From assembly GCA_937874275.1 (NCBI GenBank), contig CALNAU010000151.1:1-32372 (forward strand): a stretch of DNA of 32,372 nucleotides, written 5' to 3'. The stretch is from an uncultured Clostridia bacterium (lineage in GTDB: Bacteria > Bacillota > Clostridia > Christensenellales > Aristaeellaceae). Below, piece after piece: positions 16,404-24,420 of the stretch; the first letter of the stretch is position 1; each line of letters opens with the position of its first letter. The translations under genes and the position numbers were made by a program. Under the pieces are notes generated by a model. That model had not been told where the DNA came from. It made no database searches and saw nothing but the letters and a program-made list of their open reading frames with translations.

Positions 16404-16575
16404 TATCTTGGTAATAATTTCTTTTAGTGGAGGCTTCTATGAATTGCCGGCGTTCACACCTTGTTCACCAAATTGTGCCGATCGCGCGCCGCAAAAGACA
16501 CACTTTTGCCACAGGGATTGCGTATCTTGGGGTCACGGCAAACAGCCGAATGAACCCAAAGAGAGGTACAACGCA

Positions 16576-17118
16576 ATGAAAACCCGTATGCTGATGCTGA
16601 TGCTGGCCCTGAGCCTGGCGCTGCCCGTATTGGGCCTGGCCGCTGAAGCCACCCAACCCGCCCCCGCCGCGACCGAACCCACCGAACAGACCGAACAGGC
16701 GACCGACGCAACCGCACCCTATGGCATGGGCCGCAACCGTCGTTGGAACAACACCCAGAAGACCCCTGGCACCAACTATATGGATGAGAACAACGACGGC
16801 GTCTGCGACAACTGCGGCCTGTCCGGCCAGGCGCCCGGACGCGGGCAGGGTCCCAACTTTGCTGACGAGAACAAGGACGGCGTGTGCGACCATTTTACCG
16901 ATGGCGGCATGATGATGCGCCGCAAGGCCCAGCGTAGCGCCATGACGGGCATGCGCGGCCGCAAGGCCATGGGCCGGGGCATGCAGGCCGGCCCCGGCGT
17001 GGGCCAGGCGCCCAACGCCCAGGGCCCCAACTACGCCGATGAAAACAACGACGGCGTGTGCGATTTCTTCCGGAATGCCCAGCCTGCCCAGCGCGGCCCC
17101 GGCCGCAATCGGCGATAA
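16576..17118 (+). CDS. small secreted protein with three DENxDGVCD calcium-type loops
   Basis: 180 residues. The signal peptide (about 1-23, ending GLAAEA) is followed by a Pro/Thr/Glu/Gln-rich linker. Three near-identical loops of the form DEN(N/K)DGVCD follow at residues 70-78, 97-105 and 155-163, each preceded by N-Y/F-x. The loops fit the Dx(D/N)xDG calcium pattern of EF-hand, dockerin and thrombospondin type-3 repeats. The conserved Cys in each may pair or bind metal. Between loops 2 and 3 is a basic, Met/Gly/Arg-rich segment. I know no function for it. The ATG at 16576 follows GAGAGG; the longer open frame upstream lacks a signal peptide at its start. The 218 bp before it hold the divergent sigma promoter and no other gene. 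Confidence 0.75.
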   Translation: MKTRMLMLMLALSLALPVLGLAAEATQPAPAATEPTEQTEQATDATAPYGMGRNRRWNNTQKTPGTNYMDENNDGVCDNCGLSGQAPGRGQGPNFADENKDGVCDHFTDGGMMMRRKAQRSAMTGMRGRKAMGRGMQAGPGVGQAPNAQGPNYADENNDGVCDFFRNAQPAQRGPGRNRR

Positions 17119-17178
17119 GCGATACCGAGTTCGGTCTTTCGCGCGGTATCCGGCAGATTCCTCCTCAACAACCATCAC

Positions 17179-17209
17179 AGAGCGCTCCTTCATGGGGGCG
17201 CTCTGTTTG
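17179..17209 (+). terminator. Rho-independent terminator-like hairpin
   Basis: Arms CAGAGCGC and GCGCTCTG extend by three more (one wobble) pairs around a 6-base loop, followed by TTT. It lies 60 bp after the DENxDGVCD gene. Confidence 0.6.
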
Positions 17210-17243
17210 CTATCGGGTCGGGCACTGCATTCGCGTCGATTTT

Positions 17244-17272
17244 TTGACAGCATCCCCCGCGCGTGATAGAGT
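17244..17272 (+). promoter_or_regulatory. sigma-A promoter of the H-W-C-C repeat protein gene
   Basis: Perfect -35 TTGACA (17244-17249), 17-bp spacer, -10 TAGAGT (17267-17272). Transcription would start near 17279, giving a leader of about 47 bases before the ATG at 17326. Confidence 0.7.
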
Positions 17273-17325
17273 ATGCATGTCAACCTATCCATTGAATCCA
17301 CGCTGAATATGTGGGGGAAGCAATC

Positions 17326-18768
17326 ATGAAGAGCATTCAAAAATGGGGCGCGCTGTTGTTAGCGGTCTGCTTGCTGGCGGGCTTGATGCCTGTGCATGTG
17401 CATGCGGAGCACGCGCCGCCGCACGAATACAATGGTCCCTGGATTACAGAAGTGGAGGCCACCTGCACCGCGGACGGCCGGCGCTATACCGTGTGCACCA
17501 TTCCGGATTGCGGCTTTATCCTGTATGACACATTGCAGGCCACCGGACACAAGTGGCCTACGCAGTGGGATACGGTAACCCCGGCGTCCTGCACCACATC
17601 GGGCACGATTGTGCGCTATTGCCTCAATGGGTGTGGACAATCCGAGCAGAAATTCACCGACCCGCTGGGGCACGCTTACCCGGCCACATGGACGGTTGTG
17701 GTGGTGGGCGATTGCACCACGCCCGCCGTTTCCCAGCGCGTGTGCAGCCGCTGCGGGCAGGTGGAGACATCCACCACCCCGGCGCCCGGGCACAACTGGG
17801 GCGCGTGGGTCAATAAAAAGCCCGCCACCTGCACCGATGTGGGCATTGAGGAGCGCGTCTGCGCCCGCTGCTCGCAAACACAGACGCGAGTGCTGCCGGC
17901 GCTGCTGCACAACTGGGGGCCGTGGACAACGGTGCTGGCCCCCACCTGCCAGGCTACCGGCATCAGCCGCAGCGTGTGCAGCCGGTGCAGCCTTTATCAG
18001 GATAGAATATTGCCCAAGGTGCCCCACAATTGGAGCGCTTGGACGGTCACGCTGGCCGCCTCCTGCGGCACCAAGGGGCAGGAGATACGCACATGCAGCA
18101 TGTGCAACCGGGTGGAGAGCCGCAGCCTGAAGGCGCTCAAGCATGTGTCCGACGGCAACTGGGTCATCACGCGCGCGGCCACTTTGCGCCAGCGCGGCCA
18201 GCAGGCCACCACCTGCACCCGCTGCGGCCAGCACGCCAGCACCCGCACCTATGCCCCCCGCGGCTACCGGTACGAGGTATGGGCCCGCGCCTTTGGCCCC
18301 ATGGCGGGACAGGCCAGCAGCGCCCTCAGCGGCGTGACCGACCGGCTGATTGCCATCGACATGACCCAGGAGGGCGAGCACCGCTTCCCGCTGGTGACCG
18401 ATGACGGCTGGCAGATTGGCACGGTGGTGGCCAAGGTGGCAGGCGGCACGCTGAGCGTATCGCTCCAGCAGCTGTCCGAGCCCACCGTGATGCGCGAGCA
18501 GCAGTGGCAGCTGTTCTCCGGCCTGCACGAAGTCAGCGTGTTCAGCCTGCGGGCGGCCTCCATGCCCTTTGACATGCCGGTCAAGGTGTCGGGCCCGGTG
18601 GCCATCTTCTCGGTGAGCACGCTGAGCAACTACTACCAGGGCAATGAGAACAAAACCTTCCACGAGGCCGGGCTCTCCCCCGACGGGCAGAGCTATACCG
18701 AGCTTAACGAGCGCATGACCGTGCTGATGCGCGGGCAGGGCAGCGGGCGGCTGGTGGTCGGCCCCTAA
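17326..18768 (+). CDS. secreted protein with tandem H-W-C-C repeats
   Basis: 480 residues. A signal peptide (about 1-26, ending VHAE) is followed by roughly seven repeats of 38-40 residues with the pattern (G)HxWxxWxxxxxxxCxxxGxxxRxCxxC, spanning about 40-310. A ~165-residue C-terminal region with beta-sheet character follows; I do not recognise it. Repeats of this sort occur in surface or secreted proteins of gut Clostridia. The three Cys per repeat could form disulfides or bind metal, and the His-Trp pair sits at each boundary. There is no LPXTG anchor. GTG at 17311 is a possible earlier start, but ATG at 17326 is better placed behind GGGGGAAG. It is flanked by its own promoter and a strong terminator. 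Confidence 0.8.
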   Translation: MKSIQKWGALLLAVCLLAGLMPVHVHAEHAPPHEYNGPWITEVEATCTADGRRYTVCTIPDCGFILYDTLQATGHKWPTQWDTVTPASCTTSGTIVRYCLNGCGQSEQKFTDPLGHAYPATWTVVVVGDCTTPAVSQRVCSRCGQVETSTTPAPGHNWGAWVNKKPATCTDVGIEERVCARCSQTQTRVLPALLHNWGPWTTVLAPTCQATGISRSVCSRCSLYQDRILPKVPHNWSAWTVTLAASCGTKGQEIRTCSMCNRVESRSLKALKHVSDGNWVITRAATLRQRGQQATTCTRCGQHASTRTYAPRGYRYEVWARAFGPMAGQASSALSGVTDRLIAIDMTQEGEHRFPLVTDDGWQIGTVVAKVAGGTLSVSLQQLSEPTVMREQQWQLFSGLHEVSVFSLRAASMPFDMPVKVSGPVAIFSVSTLSNYYQGNENKTFHEAGLSPDGQSYTELNERMTVLMRGQGSGRLVVGP

Positions 18769-18788
18769 GCAAAGCAAAGAATCACAGA

Positions 18789-18824
18789 TGCCTGCGGAAA
18801 TTTTTCTCCGCAGGCATACTTTTT
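18789..18824 (+). terminator. Rho-independent terminator
   Basis: Perfect 10-bp arms TGCCTGCGGA/TCCGCAGGCA with an 8-base loop, followed by TACTTTTT, 20 bp after the repeat-protein gene. Confidence 0.85.
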
Positions 18825-18884
18825 GCCCCGCCGCGCGTCTTAAGGGTGTATTGCGCAATCAAACCATGATGAAGGAGGAGCGGC

Positions 18885-19367
18885 GTGTCGGAAAAGCAAC
18901 GGCGGGATGAGCGCTTTGTCCAGGCGCTCACCGCCCACCGGGAGCAGATGTACCGCGTGGCGCTGACCATGCTGCGCAGCCCGCAGGAGGCGGAGGACGC
19001 CGTATCCCAGGCCACGCTCAAGGCGTACGCCGGCATCGGCCGCCTGCGCAGCTGGGACAGCGTGCGCCCCTGGCTGATGCGCATCACCGTGAACGCGGCC
19101 CACCAAACCCTGCGCCGCCGCAAGCGGGAGAGCGTGTACCCGTTGGACACCCTGCCCGAGCCGCCAGCACCGCCGCAGGAGGATCCTCTGTGGATGTATC
19201 TGGATACGCTGCCCCAGCATATGCGGGTGATCCTCACCCTGCGCTACGGCGAAAACCTGCCCATTAACGAGATCGCGCACATGCTGCGCATCCCAAGGGG
19301 CACGGTATCCGCCCGGCTTACACGGGCCAAGCGCAAGCTGGCCGAACAACTGGGAAAGGAGCCGTAA
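18885..19367 (+). CDS. ECF sigma factor
   Basis: 160 residues. Region 2 (RSPQEAEDAVSQATLKAYA, about 31-49, then RPWLMRITVNAAHQTLRR) and region 4 (YLDTLPQHMRVILTLRYGEN...IPRGTVSARLTRAKRKLAE, about 104-155) are typical of extracytoplasmic-function sigma factors. The start is GTG at 18885 behind AAGGAGGAG. It is less similar to the other two sigma factors of the window than they are to each other. The downstream gene, three bases after its stop, encodes a membrane protein that is its likely anti-sigma. No copy of the shared AACA/CGTTA promoter motif is seen upstream. Confidence 0.92.
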   Translation: MSEKQRRDERFVQALTAHREQMYRVALTMLRSPQEAEDAVSQATLKAYAGIGRLRSWDSVRPWLMRITVNAAHQTLRRRKRESVYPLDTLPEPPAPPQEDPLWMYLDTLPQHMRVILTLRYGENLPINEIAHMLRIPRGTVSARLTRAKRKLAEQLGKEP

Positions 19368-19370
19368 GCC

Positions 19371-20453
19371 ATGATAGAACAAGAACTGTTTGACCGGATT
19401 AGCAGCCGGAAACCGCAGCCGCCCGCGGGCTTTGCTGCCCGGCATGACCGGCTCCTCCAGCGGATTGTCACCGGAAAGGAAGAGAAATACATGAGGAAAC
19501 AGAGAATGCTGCGCGTGGCGCTGATCGCCGCGCTGATTGTGATGACCACCGGCGCGGCCTTGGCCGCCATGCATGGCTTTGGCCTGATTGACCTGATGCA
19601 GCAGCATGGGCACCGGGTGGAAGAAAAGCAGCTTGCGCAGTGGAATGCCCGCTTTGAGCCTAAGACTTACGAGGTGGGGCACGCCAAAGTGACCTTGAAG
19701 GAGCTGATTGCAGACGGCGTGGCCTATTACGCCTCTGCCGATGTACAGAGCACCGATGACAGGTACCTCATCATGCCGGGCTTTGCCGACATCACAGAGC
19801 CCGTGACGGGCACCACGAACAGGGAGCCCGGCATGGAACCGCCTGTCAGCTACCAACAGATGGCGGAGGACGCAGGACTGAACATCGAGCGGCTGAGCCT
19901 CTACATCGAGCTGCCGCAGGAGGGGGAGTCCTTCTTTGACAACATGGGCAGAGAGGATGGCAGCTTTACCCTCATCACCGGCGGCCACGGCATGACGGCC
20001 AAGGAGGATGTGCAGGCGAACCTGCGCATCATCGTCGAGGGGATGGACACCCAGGGCAACCTCATCCCCGGCACGCGGCTGGATATCAGCCACCCGCCCA
20101 CCGTGCCTGTGATGGCGGAAAGGCAGGTGCGCCACTATACAGCCAATCAGGCCGTCCAGGGCAGCGACGGGACGCTGCATGGCCTGACGCTCACCCGCAC
20201 GGTCATCACCACCTACGCTGACTTTCAACTAACGGACAAGGAGCGCAGCCCCGGCGGGCTATACGTTGCCTGGCCTATGGAGCTCAGGTTGGCCGACGCG
20301 CAGGGCAAGCCCTACGAGAGCGGCTTCACCCTGACCGACAGCGCGTTCAACATGGACAATTTGCCCGACGCCTTGCAGGTGCTTGTGATGGACCCGCAGA
20401 AGGGGCCGGATGCCCCGGTGGTGCAAGTCATTGAGATGAAGGTCGAGCCGTAA
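19371..20453 (+). CDS. DUF4179-like membrane anti-sigma protein
   Basis: 360 residues with a cytoplasmic N-terminus (about 1-43), one membrane helix (about 45-66, LIAALIVMTTGAALAA) and a ~290-residue outer region rich in beta structure. The architecture matches DUF4179-type proteins that are regularly encoded after ECF sigma factors in Clostridia and hold the sigma at the membrane until a signal arrives. It starts 3 bp after the sigma stop. The outer region is unrelated in sequence to the two PepSY-like anti-sigma proteins in this window, so the signal it reads is probably different. A terminator follows. Confidence 0.75.
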   Translation: MIEQELFDRISSRKPQPPAGFAARHDRLLQRIVTGKEEKYMRKQRMLRVALIAALIVMTTGAALAAMHGFGLIDLMQQHGHRVEEKQLAQWNARFEPKTYEVGHAKVTLKELIADGVAYYASADVQSTDDRYLIMPGFADITEPVTGTTNREPGMEPPVSYQQMAEDAGLNIERLSLYIELPQEGESFFDNMGREDGSFTLITGGHGMTAKEDVQANLRIIVEGMDTQGNLIPGTRLDISHPPTVPVMAERQVRHYTANQAVQGSDGTLHGLTLTRTVITTYADFQLTDKERSPGGLYVAWPMELRLADAQGKPYESGFTLTDSAFNMDNLPDALQVLVMDPQKGPDAPVVQVIEMKVEP

Positions 20454-20477
20454 ACAAACGGGCTAACCTTCCTATCC

Positions 20478-20510
20478 TTCCATGCCGTTCACGCGGCATG
20501 GAATTTGTTA
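20478..20510 (+). terminator. Rho-independent terminator
   Basis: 10-bp arms TTCCATGCCG/CGGCATGGAA around a 6-base loop, followed by TTTGTTA, 25 bp after the anti-sigma stop. It separates this pair from the next sigma operon. Confidence 0.7.
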
Positions 20511-20548
20511 TGATAGGGATTAAGAAACACCCGGCGGTAAACCGCATC

Positions 20549-20575
20549 GAACAAACGACAACCCTTCTGCGTTAA
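20549..20575 (+). promoter_or_regulatory. candidate ECF-type autoregulated promoter
   Basis: GAACAA (20549-20554), 15-bp spacer, CGTTAA (20570-20575), ending 21 bases before the TTG start. It is the partner of the motif in front of the paralogous sigma gene at 16357. Confidence 0.5.
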
Positions 20576-20596
20576 TAGAGATAAGGAGGTGATGAT

Positions 20597-21124
20597 TTGG
20601 AACATACCGTTGCTGCAGAAACGGTACAGGAGAAGCGCTTTCAGACATGGGTTCAGACATATGGCGATGCCGTGCTGCGCACCTGCTTTGTGTATCTGTC
20701 CAACGCCTCTGACGCGGAGGACGCCATGCAGGATACCTTCCTGAAAGCTTGGCGGGCCATGGAACGGTTTGAGCGCCAGGGCGGCGGCAATGCCAAGGCC
20801 TGGCTCATGCGCATTGCCATCAACGTATGCCACGACTATCATCGCTCCCGCTGGTTCCGCCGGGTGGATTTGACAAAGGCCTTGGAGGAACTGCCACCCA
20901 GATACCTGCGGGTCGAACCCGAGGACATTACATTGACCATGGATGTGATGCGCCTGCCAGAGGCGCTCAAGCAGGTTGTTCTGCTCTACTACTATCAGGA
21001 GATGACCTTTCGTGAGGTGGCGCAGGTGCTGGGCGTGACGCCTTCCACCGTGCACCACCGGCTGCGCAAGGCAGAAAAAATGCTCAGAGTATCATGGACA
21101 GGAGGGGAAAACGATGGCACATAA
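20597..21124 (+). CDS. ECF sigma factor (paralogue of the one at 15824-16357)
   Basis: 175 residues. Region 2 has AEDAMQDTFLKAWRAMERF and KAWLMRIAINVCHDYHR; region 4 has LPEALKQVVLLYYYQEMTFRE followed by a helix-turn-helix. The start is TTG at 20597, chosen because a full anti-SD match AAGGAGGTGAT (20583-20593) precedes it; the ATG at 20592 is out of frame. The close similarity to the sigma at 16357, the identical 11-bp overlap with a membrane partner and the shared promoter motif point to a duplicated signalling cassette. Confidence 0.92.
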   Translation: MEHTVAAETVQEKRFQTWVQTYGDAVLRTCFVYLSNASDAEDAMQDTFLKAWRAMERFERQGGGNAKAWLMRIAINVCHDYHRSRWFRRVDLTKALEELPPRYLRVEPEDITLTMDVMRLPEALKQVVLLYYYQEMTFREVAQVLGVTPSTVHHRLRKAEKMLRVSWTGGENDGT

Positions 21125-22502
21125 CCCAATCAAGCACGCCTTGGATAACACGCTTTCCAGCCTGTTTGTGAGCGAACAGGATGCCAGCCAGCTACTGGCA
21201 CTGGCCAAGGGAGGCAAAAAAGTGAAGAGAAAGCTATCGGTTGCGATGGTGTTGGCCATTGTCATGGTGACGCTGACCGCCACGGCCATCGCAGCTACCC
21301 TCATCTGGAAAAACTATGTGGTTGATATCAAAAAAAAGGAACAGACGCAGGGAAAGTATGCCAATTGGGAAATCACAAGTAAGAAGGATTTAGTCAAATC
21401 CTTGATGGACATGGGCTATATCCCGCAATCGGAGCAGACCCGGCAGCTGTTTGATGCCGCTACCGAAAAGGAACAGCAGGACGAAATAGCAGACATCCTC
21501 ATGCTGGCGCTGACAAAAATGACGGATACCCGTGAAATCAACGCGGATATCATTACCTACGCCGTCTTTGGACCGGAAGCAACATGGACATCCGAGCAAA
21601 GGGTGTGGTGGCAACAGGTGACCAATTTGTTCAGGAATGCGGCGCATGATTTGGATTCCTTTGTGTTGGCCGGGGCGGAGGATTTTCCGGAGGAACAGGC
21701 CATCGCCGTGGCCAGGGAGGCGATTGAGAAGGCGTTTAATCTGCCGAAAGGCGCGCTGGACAAGGCGCGGCCCGTTGCGGATTTGTATGTGACCAAGGCG
21801 AGGCCGACATATCGCCGATGGATGGTACAATTCCAGTTCATCAAAGCAGGCACCGAAAACTATCTGGAGAAGGAATATTACGCCGTGGTGGACAGCAAGG
21901 GAAACATCATTGCTGATCCCGATGTTGGCATACCGCATGTTGACGAAATGGCTATCACATATAAGAATCGCAGAGAATTGACGGATTCCACCTTGGCGGC
22001 AGAATACTACGCCCTGAGCGACCGGGCCGGCAACCCAAACCTGCAATGGTGGTCTCTGGAATCAAAAGCAGAATTCTCCCGAAACATGCGGGATCGCATC
22101 CTTACCGCATTGGAGGAAGGACGGATCGACGACCTTAAACGCGGCGAATACCCGGTGATGGTGATGATTGCGGCGGCCCACTATGTTTATGGCCTGCCGG
22201 ATGAACAGGTTATCTCACAGGAGGTAGCGTTTGATGCTGCCAAAATCGCTATGCGGGAGAGGTTTGGCTATGCTGGCGAAGCGCTTGAAAGTTTCGACCG
22301 CGCAGCAATCTACTATGATGTGACGGATATAAAAAAGCCGCTGTGGAGGTTTGTCCTTATGCCCCAACAGCGGTTGGGCATGATGATATATCGTATAGAA
22401 ATTGATGCGAAAACCGGCGAAGTAAGCAATGCTGAAGCCATCAAATCCAAGCCGTTCAATCTGAATATGGAAGAGCTGCCCCATTATCTGAAAATACTAT
22501 AA
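21114..22502 (+). CDS. membrane anti-sigma-like protein with PepSY-like outer domain
   Basis: 462 residues: a cytoplasmic part (1-37), one membrane helix (about 39-61) and an outer region of about 400 residues. The juxtamembrane segment (GGKKVKRKLSVAMVL) closely resembles that of the protein at 13480-15834 (VKKKMSVAMAM), and the outer part has the same PepSY-like units (PEEQAIAVAREAIEKAF; YGLPDEQVISQEVAFDAAKIAM). It is a shorter paralogue with about half as many repeats. It overlaps its sigma gene by 11 bp (ATGGCACATAA), so translation is coupled. The anti-sigma role is inferred from arrangement and topology. Confidence 0.75.
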   Translation: MAHNPIKHALDNTLSSLFVSEQDASQLLALAKGGKKVKRKLSVAMVLAIVMVTLTATAIAATLIWKNYVVDIKKKEQTQGKYANWEITSKKDLVKSLMDMGYIPQSEQTRQLFDAATEKEQQDEIADILMLALTKMTDTREINADIITYAVFGPEATWTSEQRVWWQQVTNLFRNAAHDLDSFVLAGAEDFPEEQAIAVAREAIEKAFNLPKGALDKARPVADLYVTKARPTYRRWMVQFQFIKAGTENYLEKEYYAVVDSKGNIIADPDVGIPHVDEMAITYKNRRELTDSTLAAEYYALSDRAGNPNLQWWSLESKAEFSRNMRDRILTALEEGRIDDLKRGEYPVMVMIAAAHYVYGLPDEQVISQEVAFDAAKIAMRERFGYAGEALESFDRAAIYYDVTDIKKPLWRFVLMPQQRLGMMIYRIEIDAKTGEVSNAEAIKSKPFNLNMEELPHYLKIL

Positions 22503-22515
22503 AACGTTTGCCGAC

Positions 22516-22552
22516 AAAAAGGGGCTGCCGCAACTTGCGTTGTGACAGCCCC
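22516..22552 (-). terminator. strong terminator between the phage module and the sigma operon
   Basis: Arms GGGGCTG/CAGCCCC with an inner GCAAC/GTTGT stem. On the minus strand a run of five T follows, fitting termination of transcripts coming from the holin side. On the plus strand the trailing sequence is weaker, but the stem may also end the anti-sigma transcript 18 bp away. Confidence 0.75.
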
Positions 22553-22605
22553 TGGCTCGTTTTCCTTAATGCTGATGAGATCTGTTCATGCATCCAAAGC
22601 GGCGG

Positions 22606-22657
22606 GGGATTTTCGTTCGGGGCAAGGAGCGGGCGCGCAGGCGTAGCAGCGCTACGT
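22606..22657 (-). repeat. palindromic intergenic repeat element, copy C
   Basis: On the minus strand: GACGTAGCGCTGCTACGCCT, then ...CTCC...CCCCGAACGAAAATCC. The palindrome and the trailing ACGAAAAATCC-like end match the two elements at 28635-28696 and 28917-28981, which lie on the opposite strand on the other side of the phage module. Confidence 0.6.
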
Positions 22658-22728
22658 CAAGCGACCGACGACGCAGCATCCGGGCTAAAATAACCGCCGC
22701 GACGATGTATGAACGGATTGAATCAGGA

Positions 22729-23157
22729 TTACACCTCCTTCATCTCCTGGTCGCGCATCTTTTCCAGCATCATCAGCACGCCGCGGGGGAAGGGCAGGCC
22801 CAGCAGGGCCGCGTTTTCCACGATGCTCAGCCCCTCATTGGCCGCGTAGAAGCCGATGACCGCCAGGCGGGATACGCCCTGGGTGCCCAGCAGGCGGTCC
22901 AGCGCCGCGGCCAGCATCACCAGCCCCATCACCATCAGCTTGCGCGTGAGGCCGGTGAAAAACGCGCCGGACAGGAAGCCGCCGCCCGCCGTTTTGCCGC
23001 TATTACCGTGGGCTGCGCACAGCAGGCCGGTCAGCAAATCCAGCGCCATGATGAGGAACAGCATCTGCAGCGTCCCATCCCAGCCGCCCAGCGCCCAGCA
23101 CAGCCAGGCGGCCAGCGTGCCCAGGGTGCTCCACGCGCCTTTCAACAGGTGATTCAC
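22729..23157 (-). CDS. phage holin
   Basis: 142 residues of the Cph1/phi29-type holin family (Phage_holin_4_1), with three or four membrane helices including MLFLIMALDLLTGLL and the family-typical NEGLSIVENAALLGLPFP near residues 107-124. A charged tail (MLEKMRDQEMKEV) follows. Holins form membrane holes that let the endolysin reach the wall. The gene starts with GTG, and its GTGA overlaps the endolysin stop, so the two are translationally coupled. It is the last gene of the minus-strand phage module; a strong terminator follows. Confidence 0.9.
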   Translation of the reverse strand: MNHLLKGAWSTLGTLAAWLCWALGGWDGTLQMLFLIMALDLLTGLLCAAHGNSGKTAGGGFLSGAFFTGLTRKLMVMGLVMLAAALDRLLGTQGVSRLAVIGFYAANEGLSIVENAALLGLPFPRGVLMMLEKMRDQEMKEV

Positions 23158-23993
23158 GCAATCGCCTCCTGTACCTGTCGCTCCACCTGGGCCACACGCC
23201 GCTCCAGCGCGGATAGCCGCTCGTCCACGGTGGGCGGGGCGGGCTTGCGGGCCGGCTGTGCCCGCAGGGCGGCCAGCAGCGCGTCATCCGCGGCGTCCCC
23301 CGCGGGCAAGCCCAACTGTTGTCGGGCGACGCGTACCGCGGCCTGCGTCTCCTGCCCGAATACGCCGTCTGACCCATGGCGGGGCAGGGCATAGCCCCGG
23401 CTGAGCAGCAGCTGTTGCAGCGCCTTCACGGCCTCGCCCCGGCTGCCGGGGCGCAGCGCGGCCGGTGCCGCCACTGCCCCCGCGGGCACGGCCCAATGCG
23501 TCCAGGGGTAATCGCCCAACTTGCCCAGCACCACGCCCCGGCTGTGGCTGCGGGCGTCCATCACCCGGCCATCGCCCAGCGACAGGCCCACATGGTCCAT
23601 GGGGCGCTGCGGGTCCGCGCCCTGGCGAAACAGCGCGCACACCCGCTGCCCGGCCTCCGGGGTAATGGGCCCCTTGTGCGCCCAGCCCGTCCAGCGCCAT
23701 TGGCTGCTGGCGCCGCTGGGCAGTTGAATGCCCGCGGTTTCAAAGGCGCGGCGCACAAACTGGGCGCAGTCGTAGGCCTGCTTGCCGTGGTGGCGGCAGC
23801 CCTGGCAGCCAGCCCGTTCGCCCGTCAGCACCGGGCAGGCGGCGCGGATGGCCTCGGCCTGGGCGGGGTATTGGGTCATGCGCGCCCGGCGCTGCTGGGG
23901 CGTGCAGGCTGTACCGGTGGCGCCGTACAGGTAGGGGTGGTTCTGCCGGGCCAGTGCCCAGCGCCGGATGGCGGCGGTATGGGTATCCGTCAC
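23154..23993 (-). CDS. NlpC/P60-type endolysin with peptidoglycan-binding domain
   Basis: 279 residues without a signal peptide, as expected when a holin provides exit. The N-terminal NlpC/P60-like peptidase has the catalytic Cys in YDCAQFVRRAF (Cys76) and the His in DHVGLSLGDG (His134); a third residue may be His150. A PG_binding_1 domain follows (about 180-232), then a C-terminal heptad-rich coiled coil (about 256-279). It cleaves cell-wall peptides to release particles. Several extra Cys (30, 53, 63, 66) near the active site could form a metal or disulfide cluster. It overlaps the upstream gene by 4 bp (ATGA). Confidence 0.88.
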   Translation of the reverse strand: MTDTHTAAIRRWALARQNHPYLYGATGTACTPQQRRARMTQYPAQAEAIRAACPVLTGERAGCQGCRHHGKQAYDCAQFVRRAFETAGIQLPSGASSQWRWTGWAHKGPITPEAGQRVCALFRQGADPQRPMDHVGLSLGDGRVMDARSHSRGVVLGKLGDYPWTHWAVPAGAVAAPAALRPGSRGEAVKALQQLLLSRGYALPRHGSDGVFGQETQAAVRVARQQLGLPAGDAADDALLAALRAQPARKPAPPTVDERLSALERRVAQVERQVQEAIA

Positions 23994-24301
23994 GCGCCCA
24001 CCTCCTCAAAGGCAGCGTCCAGCGCCCACAGGGTGATATGGCCCTGCGCTGCCTCCACCGCTCGCGCGCGGCAGGCGGTCAGCCGGGCGGGAAAGCCCCG
24101 CGCCGCCCCGGTGCGAGGGTCCGGGCAGGCCAGGGTAAAGGGCCCCGCTGTGGGGGATAGGATGCCCTTCAGCGCATCCGCCGTCAGGCCGGGCCAGGCA
24201 GCCTGCGCGGTCAGCAGTGTCAGGGGGCCGGCCGCCGGGCCGGTGTAGCCCAGGGTCAGCGTGGCCGGGGCGGGCAGGGGGATGTTGTTGATGCTCAGCA
24301 T
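23990..24301 (-). CDS. small phage structural protein, unrecognised
   Basis: 103 residues, Ala/Pro/Leu-rich and probably beta-structured at its start (MLSINNIPLPAPATLTLGY). I do not recognise a family; the start resembles some tail or baseplate proteins of Clostridia prophages. It overlaps both neighbours by a few bases, as expected for a phage late operon. It occupies the place where a tape measure gene would normally follow the chaperone genes. Confidence 0.6.
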   Translation of the reverse strand: MLSINNIPLPAPATLTLGYTGPAAGPLTLLTAQAAWPGLTADALKGILSPTAGPFTLACPDPRTGAARGFPARLTACRARAVEAAQGHITLWALDAAFEEVGA

Positions 24302-24420
24302 AGCTGCTCCTCCCTGCTATCTTCCAGGCTTAGCATGTCCTCCGCCTCCAGCGCGACGCGCAGCCGCCACAGCGCGATGACCGCGCGCCTCAGGGCGCAG
24401 CTCATCTCCTCATGGGGCAT
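24295..24420 (-). CDS. 41-residue phage protein
   Basis: A very short frame with a strong AAGGAGG site before its ATG at 24420. It overlaps the previous gene by 11 bp and the next by 7 bp. The peptide (MPHEEMSCALRRAVIALWRL...) is a predicted amphipathic helix. The position after an 87-residue gene recalls the second, shorter tail-assembly chaperone of siphophages; this is a guess from order only. Confidence 0.55.
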   Translation of the reverse strand: MPHEEMSCALRRAVIALWRLRVALEAEDMLSLEDSREEQLC

